DNA of 64,000 bases from Meconema thalassinum. Lineage: Eukaryota > Arthropoda > Insecta > Orthoptera > Tettigoniidae. The translations under genes were made by a program, and so were the position numbers. The notes beneath the pieces are model-generated. The model did no database searches, was not told the origin of the DNA, and worked only from the letters and a program-made list of their open reading frames with translations. The DNA is taken from the NCBI GenBank assembly GCA_946902985.2, contig OX336393.1, positions 136,614,533-136,678,532 on the forward strand, written 5' to 3'. Positions 20,322 to 31,559 of this stretch are shown piece after piece (position 1 is the stretch's first letter; each line of letters opens with the position of its first letter).

Positions 20322-21802
20322 CCCCCCCCCAGGGGCTCACATCTAGTGGGTTGTGGGTTGGCGACCACGGGGCCCCAGCTGAGTCCGGCATTGCTTCCAC
20401 TTACTTGTGCCGGGCTCCTCTCTTTCTTCTTTCCTGTCGACCTTCCTTGGTCAACTCTTGTTCTCTTCCGACCCCGACGGTATTAGGGTATCCGAGGCCT
20501 AGGGAGTCTCTTCCTTTCCCGCCTTAATTGGCCCTTGTCTCATCTTTCCTGATACCCTCCTTCTGTGAGGGGTCAGCCTTCTTGTTCTTTTCCTTTTACC
20601 TCCTGCCTTGTGCTCAAGGCCCTTAAGGAGGCAGGGTGTATGTAGCCCCACCACTTCTGGTGCACCGTCGATAATGCTACACCCTCAGGGGCTCACGGCT
20701 GGTGAGTTCGGGCGTTGGCGACCCCGAGGGATCCTGAGCTGGGTCCGTTTTCCCCTTTTGTCCCTTCCCTTTGGGGCGGACCTTCTCCTCTCTCCCCTCC
20801 CCTCTCCTCTTTTCCTTCTATTTCCTTTTCTCTTTAAGATTCCCGCACTGTTTTTGTTACTCGAATCACCGTGTATCTAAATTCCCTTTTATCGATTTTT
20901 AAGGCATTTTTGATCTATGTTGCATTTTGTAAGTTTTTTCGATCTAAATTACATCTCGCGATTGTTTTCAACCTCAATTGCATTTTGTAAAGATTGACAA
21001 TCTAAATTGCTTTTTAGTAAGTCTTTCAATGCAGGTTGCGGGGCCTTTTAGTGACTATTTTGAATTTCAATTGCATTTTGTAAGTATTTTCAACCAAAAC
21101 CGCATTTCGCACGAATTTTGAATCTAAATTGCATTTTGTTTGGGGGCATTTTGCACATATTTTGATTCTCAATTGCATTTTGTGGGTATTTTGAATCTAA
21201 ATTACATTTTGTCAAGTATTTTCAATCTAAATTGCTTTTTGTAAGTATTGTCAATCCACATGAGTCGTTGGAATCACCGTACATTTTGTAAGCATTTTCA
21301 ATTTCAATTGCATTTTGTAAGTATTTTGAATTTCGATTGCACTTTGTGAATAATTTGGATTGGAACTGGGATAAGGCCTATTTCAATCTGAATTGCATTG
21401 TGTATTTTCAATTTCAATTGCATTTTGTAAGTATTTTGAACCTCAATTGCATTTTGTACGTATTTTCGATCTCATTTGCATTTTGTAAGTATTTTGAATT
21501 TCAGTTGCATTTTGTAAGTATTTCGACGCTACATTGCATTTTGTACGTATTTTGAACCTAGCCTTCATTTTGTGGGTATTTTTCAATCTATTCCTTTTGT
21601 GAATCTTTTCGTTCTAAATTCCCTTTTGTAAGAACATTTTGTGAGTCGTTTCAATCCGAGTTCCTTTTTGTAAGTATTTTCCGTCTCACTTAATTTTCGT
21701 TCTGGTTTCCGTTTCATTATCATCTTCGCTATCACCCAGATCATTAGGGGCCGATAACCTAGATGTTAGGCCCCTTAAAACAACAATTATCATCATCATC
21801 AT
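20322..21802 (+). mobile_element. 1.48-kb retroelement with C-run head and minisatellite
   Basis: Bounded by a perfect 13-bp direct repeat CATTTGCGCACCC (20309-20321 and 21803-21815), so this is one retrotransposition event into a SINE. It starts with a C run and AGGGGCTCACATCTAGTG, shows a second diverged head (CAGGGGCTCACGGCTGGTG) about 360 bp later, then a 29-bp minisatellite. It ends in GGCCGATAACCTAGATG, CCCCTTAAAACAACAA and an ATC tail. No ORF fits a transposition protein, so it is non-autonomous. Relatives: 47205-47715, fragments at 17885-18060 and 28838-28915. Confidence 0.8.
20885..21690 (+). repeat. Degenerate minisatellite, about 29-bp unit
   Basis: Some 25 diverged units around ATTGCATTTTGTAAGTATTT followed by TCAATCTAA. 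Spacing drifts between units and several are truncated. The same unit appears at about 47480-47670 in the related element, so it belongs to the retroelement. Confidence 0.85.
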
Positions 21803-21949
21803 CATTTGCGCACCCTCAAATGCCAGCTGACTGCGCCAGGTTTCAAACCTGCAACCTTGGGCTCAGCAAGCGAGAACGTTACCCCTGAGTCATGATGTCT
21901 GTAGTAGTGTGTGTATTTGGAATTGAGGTCGGATTTGGGTAGGAAGCGG

Positions 21950-22165
21950 CCGTGTCCTTCAGTTAGGTACCATCCTGGCATTTGCCTGGAGGAGAAGTGG
22001 GAAACCGCGGAAATCCACTTCCAGGATAGCTGAGGTAGGAATCGAACGCGCCTCTTAACATTTTTGCCTCACGAGGCTGAGTGAACACCGTTCCAGCCCT
22101 CAGACCAGTATTAAATTTATTGGCAGAGCTGGGAATCGAACCCGGACTTCCGTGGTGATAGCCAA
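21950..22165 (-). mobile_element. SINE S1, minus strand
   Basis: Complement of the S1 body and head: ACCATCCTGGCATTTGCC, GAAGTGGGAAACC, GCTGAGGTAGGAATCGAA, and the B-box complement GGGAATCGAACCC near 22130. The far end of the head is lost. Confidence 0.7.
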
Positions 22166-22399
22166 GTGGCCAAGAATGAGTCGGACATATAATAATGGCC
22201 AACCTGCCAATAAAATAAACGGTCATCCAATTCTTCGATTCCGTTACCGTCCTCCTGATCTTCGGATCTTGTTTCAACTTTGTCTTCAGTATCAGAGTCA
22301 CAAATTCCTTTGAAATTACTGAATCATGAACTAGCTATTCGTTATCTTTCAGCAGAAGGTGACACGCTTCATCTGCATCCTTAGTTTTTCGTAAGGCGC

Positions 22400-22690
22400 A
22401 GTCTCCTTACTGATATTAACTAAGGCAACATACTAAGCCAAATAATCGTTATAACAGCACACCTGCCACTCACTAACAGAATGTAACATCATTTTGTAAG
22501 CGCTGGTACTATCAATATCACGCTGACAAAGTGTTGCACCTGATAAAGTTATTTTTAGGCACGCTATTTCACAACTCCAGAAAAATGCTTACTATGGTTT
22601 GGTGTAAGATGTCACGAGACGATAAGATCATAACTTGAACTGTTGGCTTGATATTAAAACTGATATAACGAACCACGGAGCTGTCAGACC
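22400..22690 (+). repeat. Dispersed repeat related to the MITE at 44933-46086
   Basis: AACAGCACACCTG, AATGCTTACTATGGT, TGGTGTAAGATGTC, GACGATA and GATCATAACTTGA occur in the same order as at about 45200-45430 inside the MITE. The terminal repeats are not visible here, so this is a truncated or older copy. Confidence 0.55.
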
Positions 22691-25600
22691 AATGCGCGAC
22701 TAACGGAGGGTTTTAAACGATAGTTCTACATGGGGACAGAGAATATTAATGCTAACTTTTTGACAGTATTATTCATTTGTTGTAATCAGCGTAACCGCAG
22801 CCTTCGTAAAGAGGTTTACTTAGCCCAGCGCGTATCCCACTATTGAACAGCTGTCTGTGTAGCGTTGGGGATCAGCGCCGCTAGCGCTAGCAGAGCGGGG
22901 CGCGGTTGAACTCGGTGAGTGATAACACTATTTATTTCTATTCGTCATGCTAAAACTAGGCGAAGTTGGAGCGCACACATAAACGAGTCTACAAGATTAT
23001 CTATCAAGAGTTAGCTACTACATTTATGCTAATTCAATTGTGCATTACAATATTGAGGCGTGTGCGAAAGTTGAACATTTTCACTATTATACTTTGGAAG
23101 ATATTCGCATTTTAAGACTGCAGACAAAAGTGATTTTCTCGACACCTGAGAAGCACTTTTATAATACCACATTCTACGCTACGGCTGACACATGTATTGC
23201 AACCGTGATACTGAAGATTACATTTGGTGATACAACGCTACATTCTACAATTGAACTATATAATCTGGCAGTACTTTCGACTATTATTATAACGGAAGTG
23301 GAGATGGAAGACTAAAACTTTAATGCAATTGGGAGATACATCTATGGAGTGAAATAGCAGCATGGAGCTTCGTTAGTCGTCATTCTACAAAAGCGAGCAT
23401 GTAGTGAACATCCAACTACACTCATGCATCGTAATCCATCGCTGAATTACATCAAATGGCAGTGGAAATATCTTCATTCTCCGCAATTATGAACATTTCT
23501 GTGGAAATAATTGCAATAAACTTCATGGCGAATTTCTACCAGAACTTCAGGGAACTTTCAAGAGAGGCCAGGGTGGACCCGGCTCACACAGAAGAGTTTT
23601 GCCAGAAGGATGTCTATCGTCTACACGGAGCAGTGCAATTTCCGGAGGAAGATGTTCTATTCTCCGAGGGCGCAGGTTCCAGGTTCGAGGTCGGAGCACA
23701 TCTTTACGGTGGTGAAATGGAACCAACAGCAGTCTTCTTTGGAAATCTTCCTCTAGAACTTCAATCAACAGATAAGGTAGTCGTGAATGTTTCTTGATTT
23801 ATTTGAGCCATTTAGCGATTTCTGAGCAACCATTTTTCCCATATTTTCTGTCCCATATATTTTGCCCCATATTCTTGCTTGATATTTCTGTACTCTGTAC
23901 ACTTCGCTGATTTATGCCTTTTTCTACGATTTATTGAGACATTATTATGTCATTGGCATATTTAAATAATTTTGGATCAGTTGAGACTGATAATATATAT
24001 TCTTTCAGTAATTTGCATATTTTTGTAGTCACGATTTGACTGTAAAGTTAACGATTTTCTATGGCAAATTTGAATTCAGACAGCGTGTCATTTTATTAAA
24101 GTAATTCTATTCAGTAAATTACATTGACCAATTTTCTGTCATCCTCAAGAAAGAAGAATGATTAAAAGATTTTAGAGCGTTAAAATCTACTACTTTATCG
24201 ACGATCTTAGAAATACTAGTCGTTTTATGAACATGATTGCAACATAGACATTTATCGTCAATTCTGAAATACCATTGCATTATAGACAATTGTATGAAAT
24301 ATGAACTTTGAGTACGATTTATTGAGTACACTATAGTAATGAACATTTGATAGGAGTTTTTCTCAATTCTAGATTGGAACAATAATGTTTGCAGTCCACA
24401 GTCTAATTGTATTCTATTCGACTATTTATGCAGTTTAGATGAACTTTGATTGAAGATAGTATTTTTATACTGCGATACTTTGATGATATTAATCTCGATT
24501 TTGATAGACCAGGGAGGCGTGTCTAATCGTATTTGCTATTAAATTTATTTGTGACTGGCAAATTTTTACTTCATATCGCTTCATGAATGAAACCCACGAA
24601 GGTTAAATATAATAACAGTTTTTGATACAATTGATGAATATAAGAATTTTTAAAGAGGAACTATGGATGTATAATCGTTAGTTCAGTGGACGTGTAAAAG
24701 TCGCTGATGAATAATGCCCTGTAATAAGTGAAGGAGGTTCCCACAGTAATATTGATGAAGATGATGAATTTATAAGTGGAGGTTTTTTGTGTTTATTGTG
24801 GAAGATTTTGATGCCATATATAATGAGATATATGATGAATTATGGGCCAATTTTGGTGCAATTTTGTGCGTTTTGAGCGAGGTATTTTTCCGCTGAGTGT
24901 ATTGTTCAGGTCCATTGAAAATTATTCATGTGAAGTTACTGTTAAAATTAACAAGAGTGTTTAAATAATTTGAGATAACGATTTTGAATGGAGGTTACCG
25001 TCACAAATAATAATTATTAAATCTTATTAAACCTGAATCTAAAATTTAAATATAACTAACCTTCATTGGTCGATTATATCACCACGATTTAAGTAATTAT
25101 CAACCGGATAAACGTGTGGTTTAATGTATTTCTAATATAAATAATATAAATAATGTAAATAACTATGTAAATATCTTTAATAATAATTTGAAACGAACGG
25201 GATTAATAGAGGCGTGTATACATTTTTCAATTGTCTTTTGACAATGTTATAAACAATTTAAAATGTTATAAATAATTAATGAACATTTTGTTATAAACAT
25301 TAAGCGTTTTCGTTATTATACTCTAAATAACGCTAGTTCAACAATTGGAATATACAATTAAACAAGATTTGGGATTATTAGAGTAATCCATTGATATTTG
25401 AACGGAGCATTTAAAAGATTTGCGTGATAATATTTGAGTTGAGATGTGAACATTTAAAGTGTTTTGAAAAGGAGCTAGGCTCTGAGGTAACTAGCATATG
25501 CTAACATTGGGTGGACAGGTGCGTCCATTTGACGAAGCAAGCATGCGACACGGTGCAGGGTGTATTACAGGTGGCCAGATAACTGAATGGTAGAGGCCAA

Positions 25601-26060
25601 GGTCATCTACATAGCAGCCTTGCGGTTATAAATAAAATGTGAAGTTCATGAACAAGGAAACAAATGCTTTATGTCTCGTCCCAGCTCCCTTATCCATTCC
25701 AAAGTGCATTGTTGTTATTATTACGTTCTTTTGAGCTAGAGAAAGCTGACATTTTGTATGTGAAGTCTACAAGTCCTACAGGAGGACATGGTTGCATTGG
25801 CAATGGCTTCTGATTGCCACGTATATTTTGTTGTTAAATTTTGTTAAATTATATTTTTTCTTTATGTGAAATAAATTATTGTGCAGTTTAAATTTTCTTG
25901 TTTCCGACTTGGTTCTTTTTAAATATCGTGGTGGAGGTTATTGTGAGGGCATACTTTTAAGTGATCCAGTTGAAAACCCAGACCCGAGATTAAATTGAAT
26001 AGGTAAGTAAAAGGTAAGTATGAACCCCCGTATATTTTGGTGTGTTCCACAATAATTTCA
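22691..26060. other. 3.4-kb AT-rich stretch, unassigned
   Basis: I recognise no gene or element. Two forward frames (23040-23315, 91 codons; 23456-23797, 113 codons) lack domain resemblance; the second is the less AT-biased and overlaps an open minus-strand frame at 23547-23768. A GC-rich patch (GCGCCGCTAGCGCTAGCAG) lies near 22873. AATAAA occurs at about 25869, followed by a T-rich then purine-rich segment, which could be a transcript or LTR end, but no partner LTR is visible. A decayed element or long non-coding host sequence are both possible. Confidence 0.35.
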
Positions 26061-26198
26061 TGTTAACTACTGTGCTCTAATCTCGGTAGTATCTGTCGGT
26101 GCCATTTTCATTGATGTAGCTGTGCCGGTGCGATTGATTATTGGCAATCCGATTGAGGGGGCGGATATCTGACAGCCTACTATCCGGATTATCGGGGA

Positions 26199-26430
26199 CA
26201 GTACCATCCTGGCATTTGCCCGAAGACGAAGTGGGAAACTACGGAAAACCACTTTGAGGGTGGCTGAGGTGGGAATCGAACCCCCGCTACCTATTTGGAC
26301 CACCCGAAGCTCAGTAGACCCCGTTCTAGTCCTCATACCACTTTTCAAATTTCGTGGCAGAGCCGGGAATCGAACCCAGGACCTCCGGGGCGGCAGCTAA
26401 CCATGCTGACTGCTACACTACGGAGGCGAC
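26199..26430 (-). mobile_element. SINE S1, minus strand, near full length
   Basis: Mirror order of S1: GGCATTTGCCCGAAGACG, GAAGTGGGAAAC, GAGGTGGGAATCGAACCC, TAGTCCTCATACCACTTTTC, the B-box complement GGGAATCGAACCC and the head AGTGTAGCAGTCAGC (in reverse). It abuts a truncated S2b copy. Confidence 0.75.
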
Positions 26431-26435
26431 TAACT

Positions 26436-26718
26436 ACTATTGTGTAAAGCTTATCGCTGTATATTAACTACCAACGTTCGCCACCAGGTTCTGGTTACGG
26501 TTGCATCTAGTAGCCACAGCTAGGTGTCGTTGACGGTAGCATTTAGAAACAAAAGTAGAAACTACTTGAAATTGATCGTCTGCAGTCCATACCTGATTTT
26601 CAGATAACACACACTAATACAGTCATCACAATTAACACCGGTTATCAGACAGATTCTACACACACCCAATGGGGCTACATGACGGCGTTGGTGCAGCCCC
26701 TAAACTGAGGAACCAGAC
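26436..26718 (+). mobile_element. SINE S2b, 5'-truncated
   Basis: Contains AGTAGAAACTACTTGAAATTG, CAGATAACACACACTAATAC, GGTTATCAGACAGATTCTAC and GGGGCTACATGACGGCGT, and ends in CTGAGGAACCAGAC. The tail was the insertion site of a hAT MITE at 26719. Confidence 0.75.
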
Positions 26719-27400
26719 CAGGCGCGGATCTAGAGTTTGGCTTTGGGCGGGAGGGGGGTCAGAGAATAGAAATTGTTAAGAAAAATGGTATCACTAAAAA
26801 CTCAATCACAAAATAAACAAACTTACAAAACCAGATTTTTTTTTTTTTTTGCAAGCTACTGGGATAGAAATTTGATGCGTTTAGCGCACCACAAATATTC
26901 GTACAAATTGCAACGGCGTGTTTTGAGACTTTTACATCGAGCTTCGAGAAAAGTATCAAGGTACGTTACAGTTTCGGCAAGTCGAGTTGGTACCGACAAA
27001 GGTAGAAAGTCACAGCTTAAATTGCCAACCAAGCTTGCAGTTTGGACGTCGGCAAAAAATTTTGGTGCGAAAAAAGTCCCAAATTCATATCCGTGCATTG
27101 TTGCACATTCATCGTGACATCACTATAAACATCGATTTGCTAAACAAAAGAGACGAGTTGATTTTGTTATATAAATAATCGTTTTTATATAACAGGTATG
27201 AAGTTGTAAATATGTACAGTTGTAACAGAACATAATAATTGCAATAAAGATATTTTCAATATTGAATAAAATGAAAAAAAAAAAAAAACAACCTGTTTTT
27301 CAGTTAAAATTCGTTAAGATTTTGTTTGTCTGGTTATTGTGGTTTCGTGTTTTGAGTTTGCAAAAAAATTTGGTCTCCGTCTCCGTTGAATCCGCGCCTG
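26719..27400. mobile_element. Non-autonomous hAT MITE (682 bp)
   Basis: Ends CAGGCGCGGATCTAG (26719) and, in reverse, CAGGCGCGGATTCAA (ending 27400) agree over the first 11 bases. The 8-mer AACCAGAC flanks both sides (26711-26718 and 27401-27408), a perfect hAT-size target duplication. Homopolymer T and A runs lie inside. The forward frame of 114 codons includes translated poly-T and has no transposase motif, so it depends on another hAT. Confidence 0.85.
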
Positions 27401-27730
27401 AACCAGACAACACTAACATTGGTTATCAAGGAAATTACACAAGTCCAAGTATATGGGACTAATGACAACAGCAATAATTAATGCCTGATTGTGCAAACCT
27501 GCGCGAGCCCGATAGGGAAGAGGAGAAGGTAGGTAGTGGAGGGGGTCACTGCTGCTGTGCTCCTGGGAGAAACGCTAACGCGCAATACAGTTACAGTAGG
27601 AGACGATGTGAACATTCCGTATAGCAAAGAGTGAAGTGAACGATCCTCCACTGCAGCTGCAGCACGTAGACTCGCCCTTATTCGAAACTCTTTTCGTACA
27701 CATGTGCCATCGGGTAATAATTAAGATATG

Positions 27731-28493
27731 TTTGAGTCTTCAGTCTTTCGACTGGTTTGATGCAGCGCTCCATGCTTCCCTGTCCTGAGCTAAACGTTCC
27801 ATCTCTACATAGCTACCACACACTATATCCAGGCAATCTGTTTAACATATTCTAACCTTAGTCTATCCCTAAAGTTCTTATCGTCGACCCTTCCTTCTAT
27901 AACTAACATTGCTGTTCCTGGGTGTCTTAGTATGTGTCCTACCAACCTATCTCTTCTCTTAGCGGCTTAGGTGACGTAGTCGGTAGCATGCTGAACTGCT
28001 GTGCCCAAGATAGCGGGTTCTAACCTGGCCAAAGTCGTTGGACTTTTAAGAGCGTTAAAATCCTTCAGTAGGCCTTTCTTCGGAGGGGAAATAAAGCCGG
28101 ATGTCCCATGTCATAGATTTATGGCTTGTAAAAGACCCTTCCACAGACTAAACTTGTGTGAAGCTAAATTGTTAGGTTAGATTTCGTCGGAACGCTCTAT
28201 CAGAGTTCAAATGTTCACCACTAAGTAGACCATAATTGATATCTGGTGGCGAAAGTTGGAATTACTTGAAATTGAACGGAACTTGCAGCTCAACCTAAGG
28301 GTGTCCGCTCGAAGCAGCTACAGACTCAGGCGAGCCGAACATGTCCTCGGACACTCCCACCACTAAAAGCCATACGATAAATAAATAAATATATAAATAA
28401 ATCTCTTCTCTTCATTAGCTGTCGCCAGAAACATCTCTCCTCTCCCTCTCGTCTTAATACCTCTTCATTCGTAACCCTATCTACCCATGTGAC
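27731..28493 (-). pseudogene. LINE ORF2 C-terminal tail, split by SINE S2a
   Basis: The two parts 27731-27960 and 28413-28493 match, without the SINE, the minus-strand LINE tail at 53686-54090 (same order of CTTCAGTCTTT, CATAGCTACC, GGGTGTCTTAGTATGTGTCC, CTCCAGAAACATCTCTCC equivalents). That tail encodes the DRVTNEEVLRLVGEERC...GHILRH-type end of an RTE/CR1-like ORF2. This copy starts within the tail, so it is 5'-truncated, and it is further split by the SINE. Confidence 0.75.
27961..28401 (+). mobile_element. SINE S2a, full length, inserted in a LINE tail
   Basis: Head GGTGACGTAGTCGGTAGCA and GCGGGTTCTAACC, the shared S2 body (AAGAGCGTTAAAATCC, TTCTTCGGAGGGG, GTCATAGATTTATGGC), then the S2a-specific end (GGTGTCCGCTCGAAGCAG, CACTAAAAGCCATACG) and an AAAT microsatellite tail. 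TCTCTTCTCTT flanks it at 27950-27960 and 28402-28412, an 11-bp target duplication inside the LINE tail. Confidence 0.88.
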
Positions 28494-28504
28494 CCTTTAA
28501 AAAT

Positions 28505-29560
28505 GAGGGTAATACCCATTTAAGATTTGATTGCCGCTGAGCCTGGCTGCGCCACCGTTTGTTGGTTATTGTAGCAGGAGCCCCGCGGGGTAAAGAGGGG
28601 AACACAGTGATGGAAGAGTGCAGTCTTCCAATAAGTCAAGCAGCATTGTGCGCGCTACCTGTCTTAGAAGGGCAGATAAGTGTCTGAGGAGCTCATGTCA
28701 CCACGGACAGCTACTGGAGCTGAGTCATATCCTACTCGCGCAACTGTACCTGTCAACGAAGCAGAGTGACGTGAGACACAACTAAATAAGGAATAGTTCC
28801 CATCTCGACCACCGGCAATCAATTCGTGAAAGGGTATTAACAGGAAAGATGAGATGAAGCAAATTAAGGCGGGGAAAATGACACACCCTAGACCTCGGAT
28901 ACCTATGATCGCGTACCTTAAGCTGTGAGCGCCTGGGGGCCATATCCAAATCAGCCCTATTGTTTACTGGTCGGGTCTAAGCTGCGTGGACCTGATAAGA
29001 ATGTGCATCGCAGACTAATAGTAGTAGTGGTGACGAGTGATGAGGATTCTCGGTCGTTGCGTAGTAACAGAAGCAAATACATTAGTCGGTGACTCAGTCA
29101 CTCATTCCCAACGCCACACTGGTTTCAGAAAAGACCCATGTTAGCAGTATTGGAATAGACGAGAATGTCAGGTAACACGGCGGGCTGTCGACAGGCTTCT
29201 CAATTCACGCCTGCTCCTACCCTGCCTCTGCCCTTCATCCCGCAGTTCACAGAGCTTGGAACCGAACAGGTACAGTACATTGCCTGTACTACCTAAAGGA
29301 GTTCACAAAGCGTGTCTCCTCACTGACACACTGAGTTTCCCGCCAGCTGGTCCCGGAAGATCATCGCGTCGCGTCGTGCTCAGAGTAACTTGGCGTGTGT
29401 GGTATTCCTGCGATAGCCATGCCCCTGCCAAGTGTTGGTGCAGTTCACAGATAGCGTAACACTCACGAGTTTTGGCATTTCTTCTTGCACACCACTGTAA
29501 AAATAACTAAATGAGCTGTAGCAATGACACCCAACCTGAGGTTGGCGAGCCACGTGACGT
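28505..29560. other. Gene-free stretch with a short retroelement fragment
   Basis: No gene. About 28838-28915 is, in reverse, the CCCGCCTTAATT / CATCTTTCCTG / TATCCGAGG segment of the retroelement at 20322-21802. The rest has a normal base composition and no recognised repeat ends. The forward 67-codon frame at 29256-29459 has no family resemblance. Confidence 0.4.
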
Positions 29561-29574
29561 TCTGTGGCTTTATA

Positions 29575-29950
29575 ATATTACTTCGGAGGAGAAGTAAGCC
29601 GGCGGGGCCCATGTCATAGATTTATGGCATGAAAAAGAAGCTGAATTTGTAGGTTAGATTTGATTGACGCTCTACAGTATAAGTTCTATTGTTTGCCGCC
29701 AGGTGCCGGTTACGGTAGCATCTAGTAGCCAAGTCCGAAAGCTATGTGTCGTTAACGGTAGCATATGGTAGCAAAAGTAGGAACTACTTGAAATTGATCA
29801 TATGCATTCCCTACCGTAATTACAGATAACACACACTAATACAGCCATCACAATTAACACAGGTTATCAGACAGATTCTACACACAGCCTAAGTACACGG
29901 GGCTACATGACCGCGTTGTCGCAGCCCGTAAACTGAGGAACCAACCATCC
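29575..29950 (+). mobile_element. SINE S2b, 5'-truncated
   Basis: Starts in the body at TTCGGAGGAGAAG and runs through GTCATAGATTTATGGC, AGTAGGAACTACTTGAAATTG, CAGATAACACACAC, GGGGCTACATGACCGCG and GTAAACTGAGGAACCAACC. The tRNA-like head is missing. Confidence 0.8.
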
Positions 29951-29999
29951 AACCTTTCTCCTTTTAATAAGGGACTGTAGGATCGTAAATCTCCAAATC

Positions 30000-30125
30000 C
30001 TACCTTGATTACAAATACCCACACTAATACAGACATCATAGTGACACATAGTGACAGCTTCTACACACACCCAAGTACATTTGGCTACATGATCACGATG
30101 TCGCAAAGCTACTAAAGCATTAACA
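30000..30125 (+). repeat. S2b-type SINE tail fragment
   Basis: CACACTAATACAGACATCA, CTTCTACACACACCC, GGCTACATGATCACGATG and GTCGCAAAG follow the order of the S2b end. It directly follows another S2b copy. Confidence 0.6.
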
Positions 30126-30837
30126 ACAAGACAGTGTCTCCAGTGAAGATTCTCAGTGTTATTCAGCCCTAAGTGGCAGGTATTTGTTGCATGATATCTG
30201 TAATGACTCTTGCAACATCAACACATTCTCTGGCATTTTTTAATTGGCCTTGGAATGAACTAGACAATTATAATATTCCAGAATAGTCTGCTGTTTCCTT
30301 GTTTATCATTGTGTTCTTCACACAGTGCTAGCTTTATTGCGTCACAGTCCTGAGACTGCGGGTCTGCTTTAGACATTCAAAACGTGGATCGTGAAATGAA
30401 CATGGGATGGACGTCAAAGTCAACCGGTCCAGTTTCTGCACTGGACAGGTTGACTCATTCTCAATTAAGCACGTAAATGATGTACAATCAAATCATTGTT
30501 GGCTACATATATTTACTGAAAATGGCTCGATCATAGTCCAGTTGCGGAGTAACCACTTTGCAAATTAAATTAGTGAATTAAATTGGAGTGGAAGTAGTAT
30601 TGGCAGCTGAGGTTCATAGACTTAATAACAAAAATCTTCTATTCATTTCATTCAACACAATACTTGGGCTACCGCTGAGTGCTTGGTTTTGTACATTTGT
30701 GGTTTTTGCTGTTGTTTGTGTTCACATTTGTATAGTTCTCTCACTTTCCTCATTAACGACCGGAACGATGTTATGTTTTTAATGGGCAAAAATTGATGAT
30801 TAAAGTAATGCAAGTTTTGAGATCTACAGCGAACGAT

Positions 30838-31098
30838 TTTTTTTTCCTTCTAAGATCCCCTCTTCATAGAATGTTGCTGCCTACACGAGCATAAACGTTG
30901 TTGAAAATCGTCATTAGGCCGGAACCTCTGCCCTCCTAGTCACTTTTTCAGTTCAGGGAACAGGTTGAAGTCATTCAGCGCTAAGTTGGGGCTATACACT
31001 GGGTATTCAAAAACTTCCCATCAAAATTGTTGAAGAAGTTGTTGGGTTAGAGCAGCACTGTGAGGACGGGCGTTGTCGTGAATCAGAAGAATTCATTC
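30838..31098 (-). pseudogene. mariner transposase C-terminal remnant
   Basis: The minus strand from 31083 reads a mariner-type transposase end: the catalytic HDNARPH signature (31083 downward), then a QQLL stretch, a stop, WEVFEYPVYSPNLAL and LGGQRF, with an in-frame stop after LFPELKK. HDNARPH and YSPDLAP are standard mariner motifs around the second catalytic Asp. Stops are present and no N-terminal region follows, so it is dead. The 64-codon plus frame at 30588 is unrelated. Confidence 0.75.
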
Positions 31099-31559
31099 TT
31101 GGATGAATTTCCGCCGTACTATTTTCTCGTGTATGGAGGAACCGATATTTACTGTGCAACTTGCAGTTGGCGGGACAATTGATCGTAGTGGCCGTGTCTG
31201 TAACTCAGCTCAAAATGGCGTAATGTTTACTGGGAATTGGCAGTGGTTTATAATGGGGGAGAAATGCAGTCGCCCTCCGGTCATATCCGCCTTCTACCAT
31301 TCGATTGGCTGTTTACCGACACGATCGGAGGTTGCAACTCGTATTACAATTAATGTGTCAATTGGTCCAAAAGCATTCATTTAAAAAAAGAAATGTTTGG
31401 GTTTATGTTGCAAATGTACAGTTTGTTACATCAAATAACTGTCAATTCTCTATCTTCCATCTAAATGGCATGTACTCTTTGTACAATACGTGACCTGATA
31501 GCTGAAAGCCTCCATTTGTAATCTATATTAATATGGATGTTTGTGATCATTAAGTTTCG

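Larger units (their letters stand above)
20168..21900 (-). mobile_element. SINE S5, minus strand, split by a retroelement
   Basis: The 3' part (AAT microsatellite, GTCGGGGTGCCGG, GATCTTTAACGTGCCAGT) lies at 20168-20321. The tRNA-like head (GGTTTCAAACCTGCAA, GAGAACGTTACC) lies at about 21816-21895. The intervening 20322-21802 is an inserted element flanked by CATTTGCGCACCC on both sides; removing it restores the order seen at 13062-13318. Confidence 0.75.

Noticed and set aside
20885..21690. Regular short repeats resembling a CRISPR-like array
   Set aside because: Units are degenerate and contiguous without unique spacers, and the tract is part of a retroelement in a eukaryotic genome.
23040..23797. 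Two adjacent ORFs (91 and 113 codons) as a gene
   Set aside because: No recognisable domain, no shared frame, and an overlapping open minus-strand frame; chance is likelier in AT-rich DNA.
26773..27178. Forward frames of 63 and 114 codons in the hAT MITE
   Set aside because: One translates a poly-T run, the other overlaps it out of frame; neither has transposase motifs.
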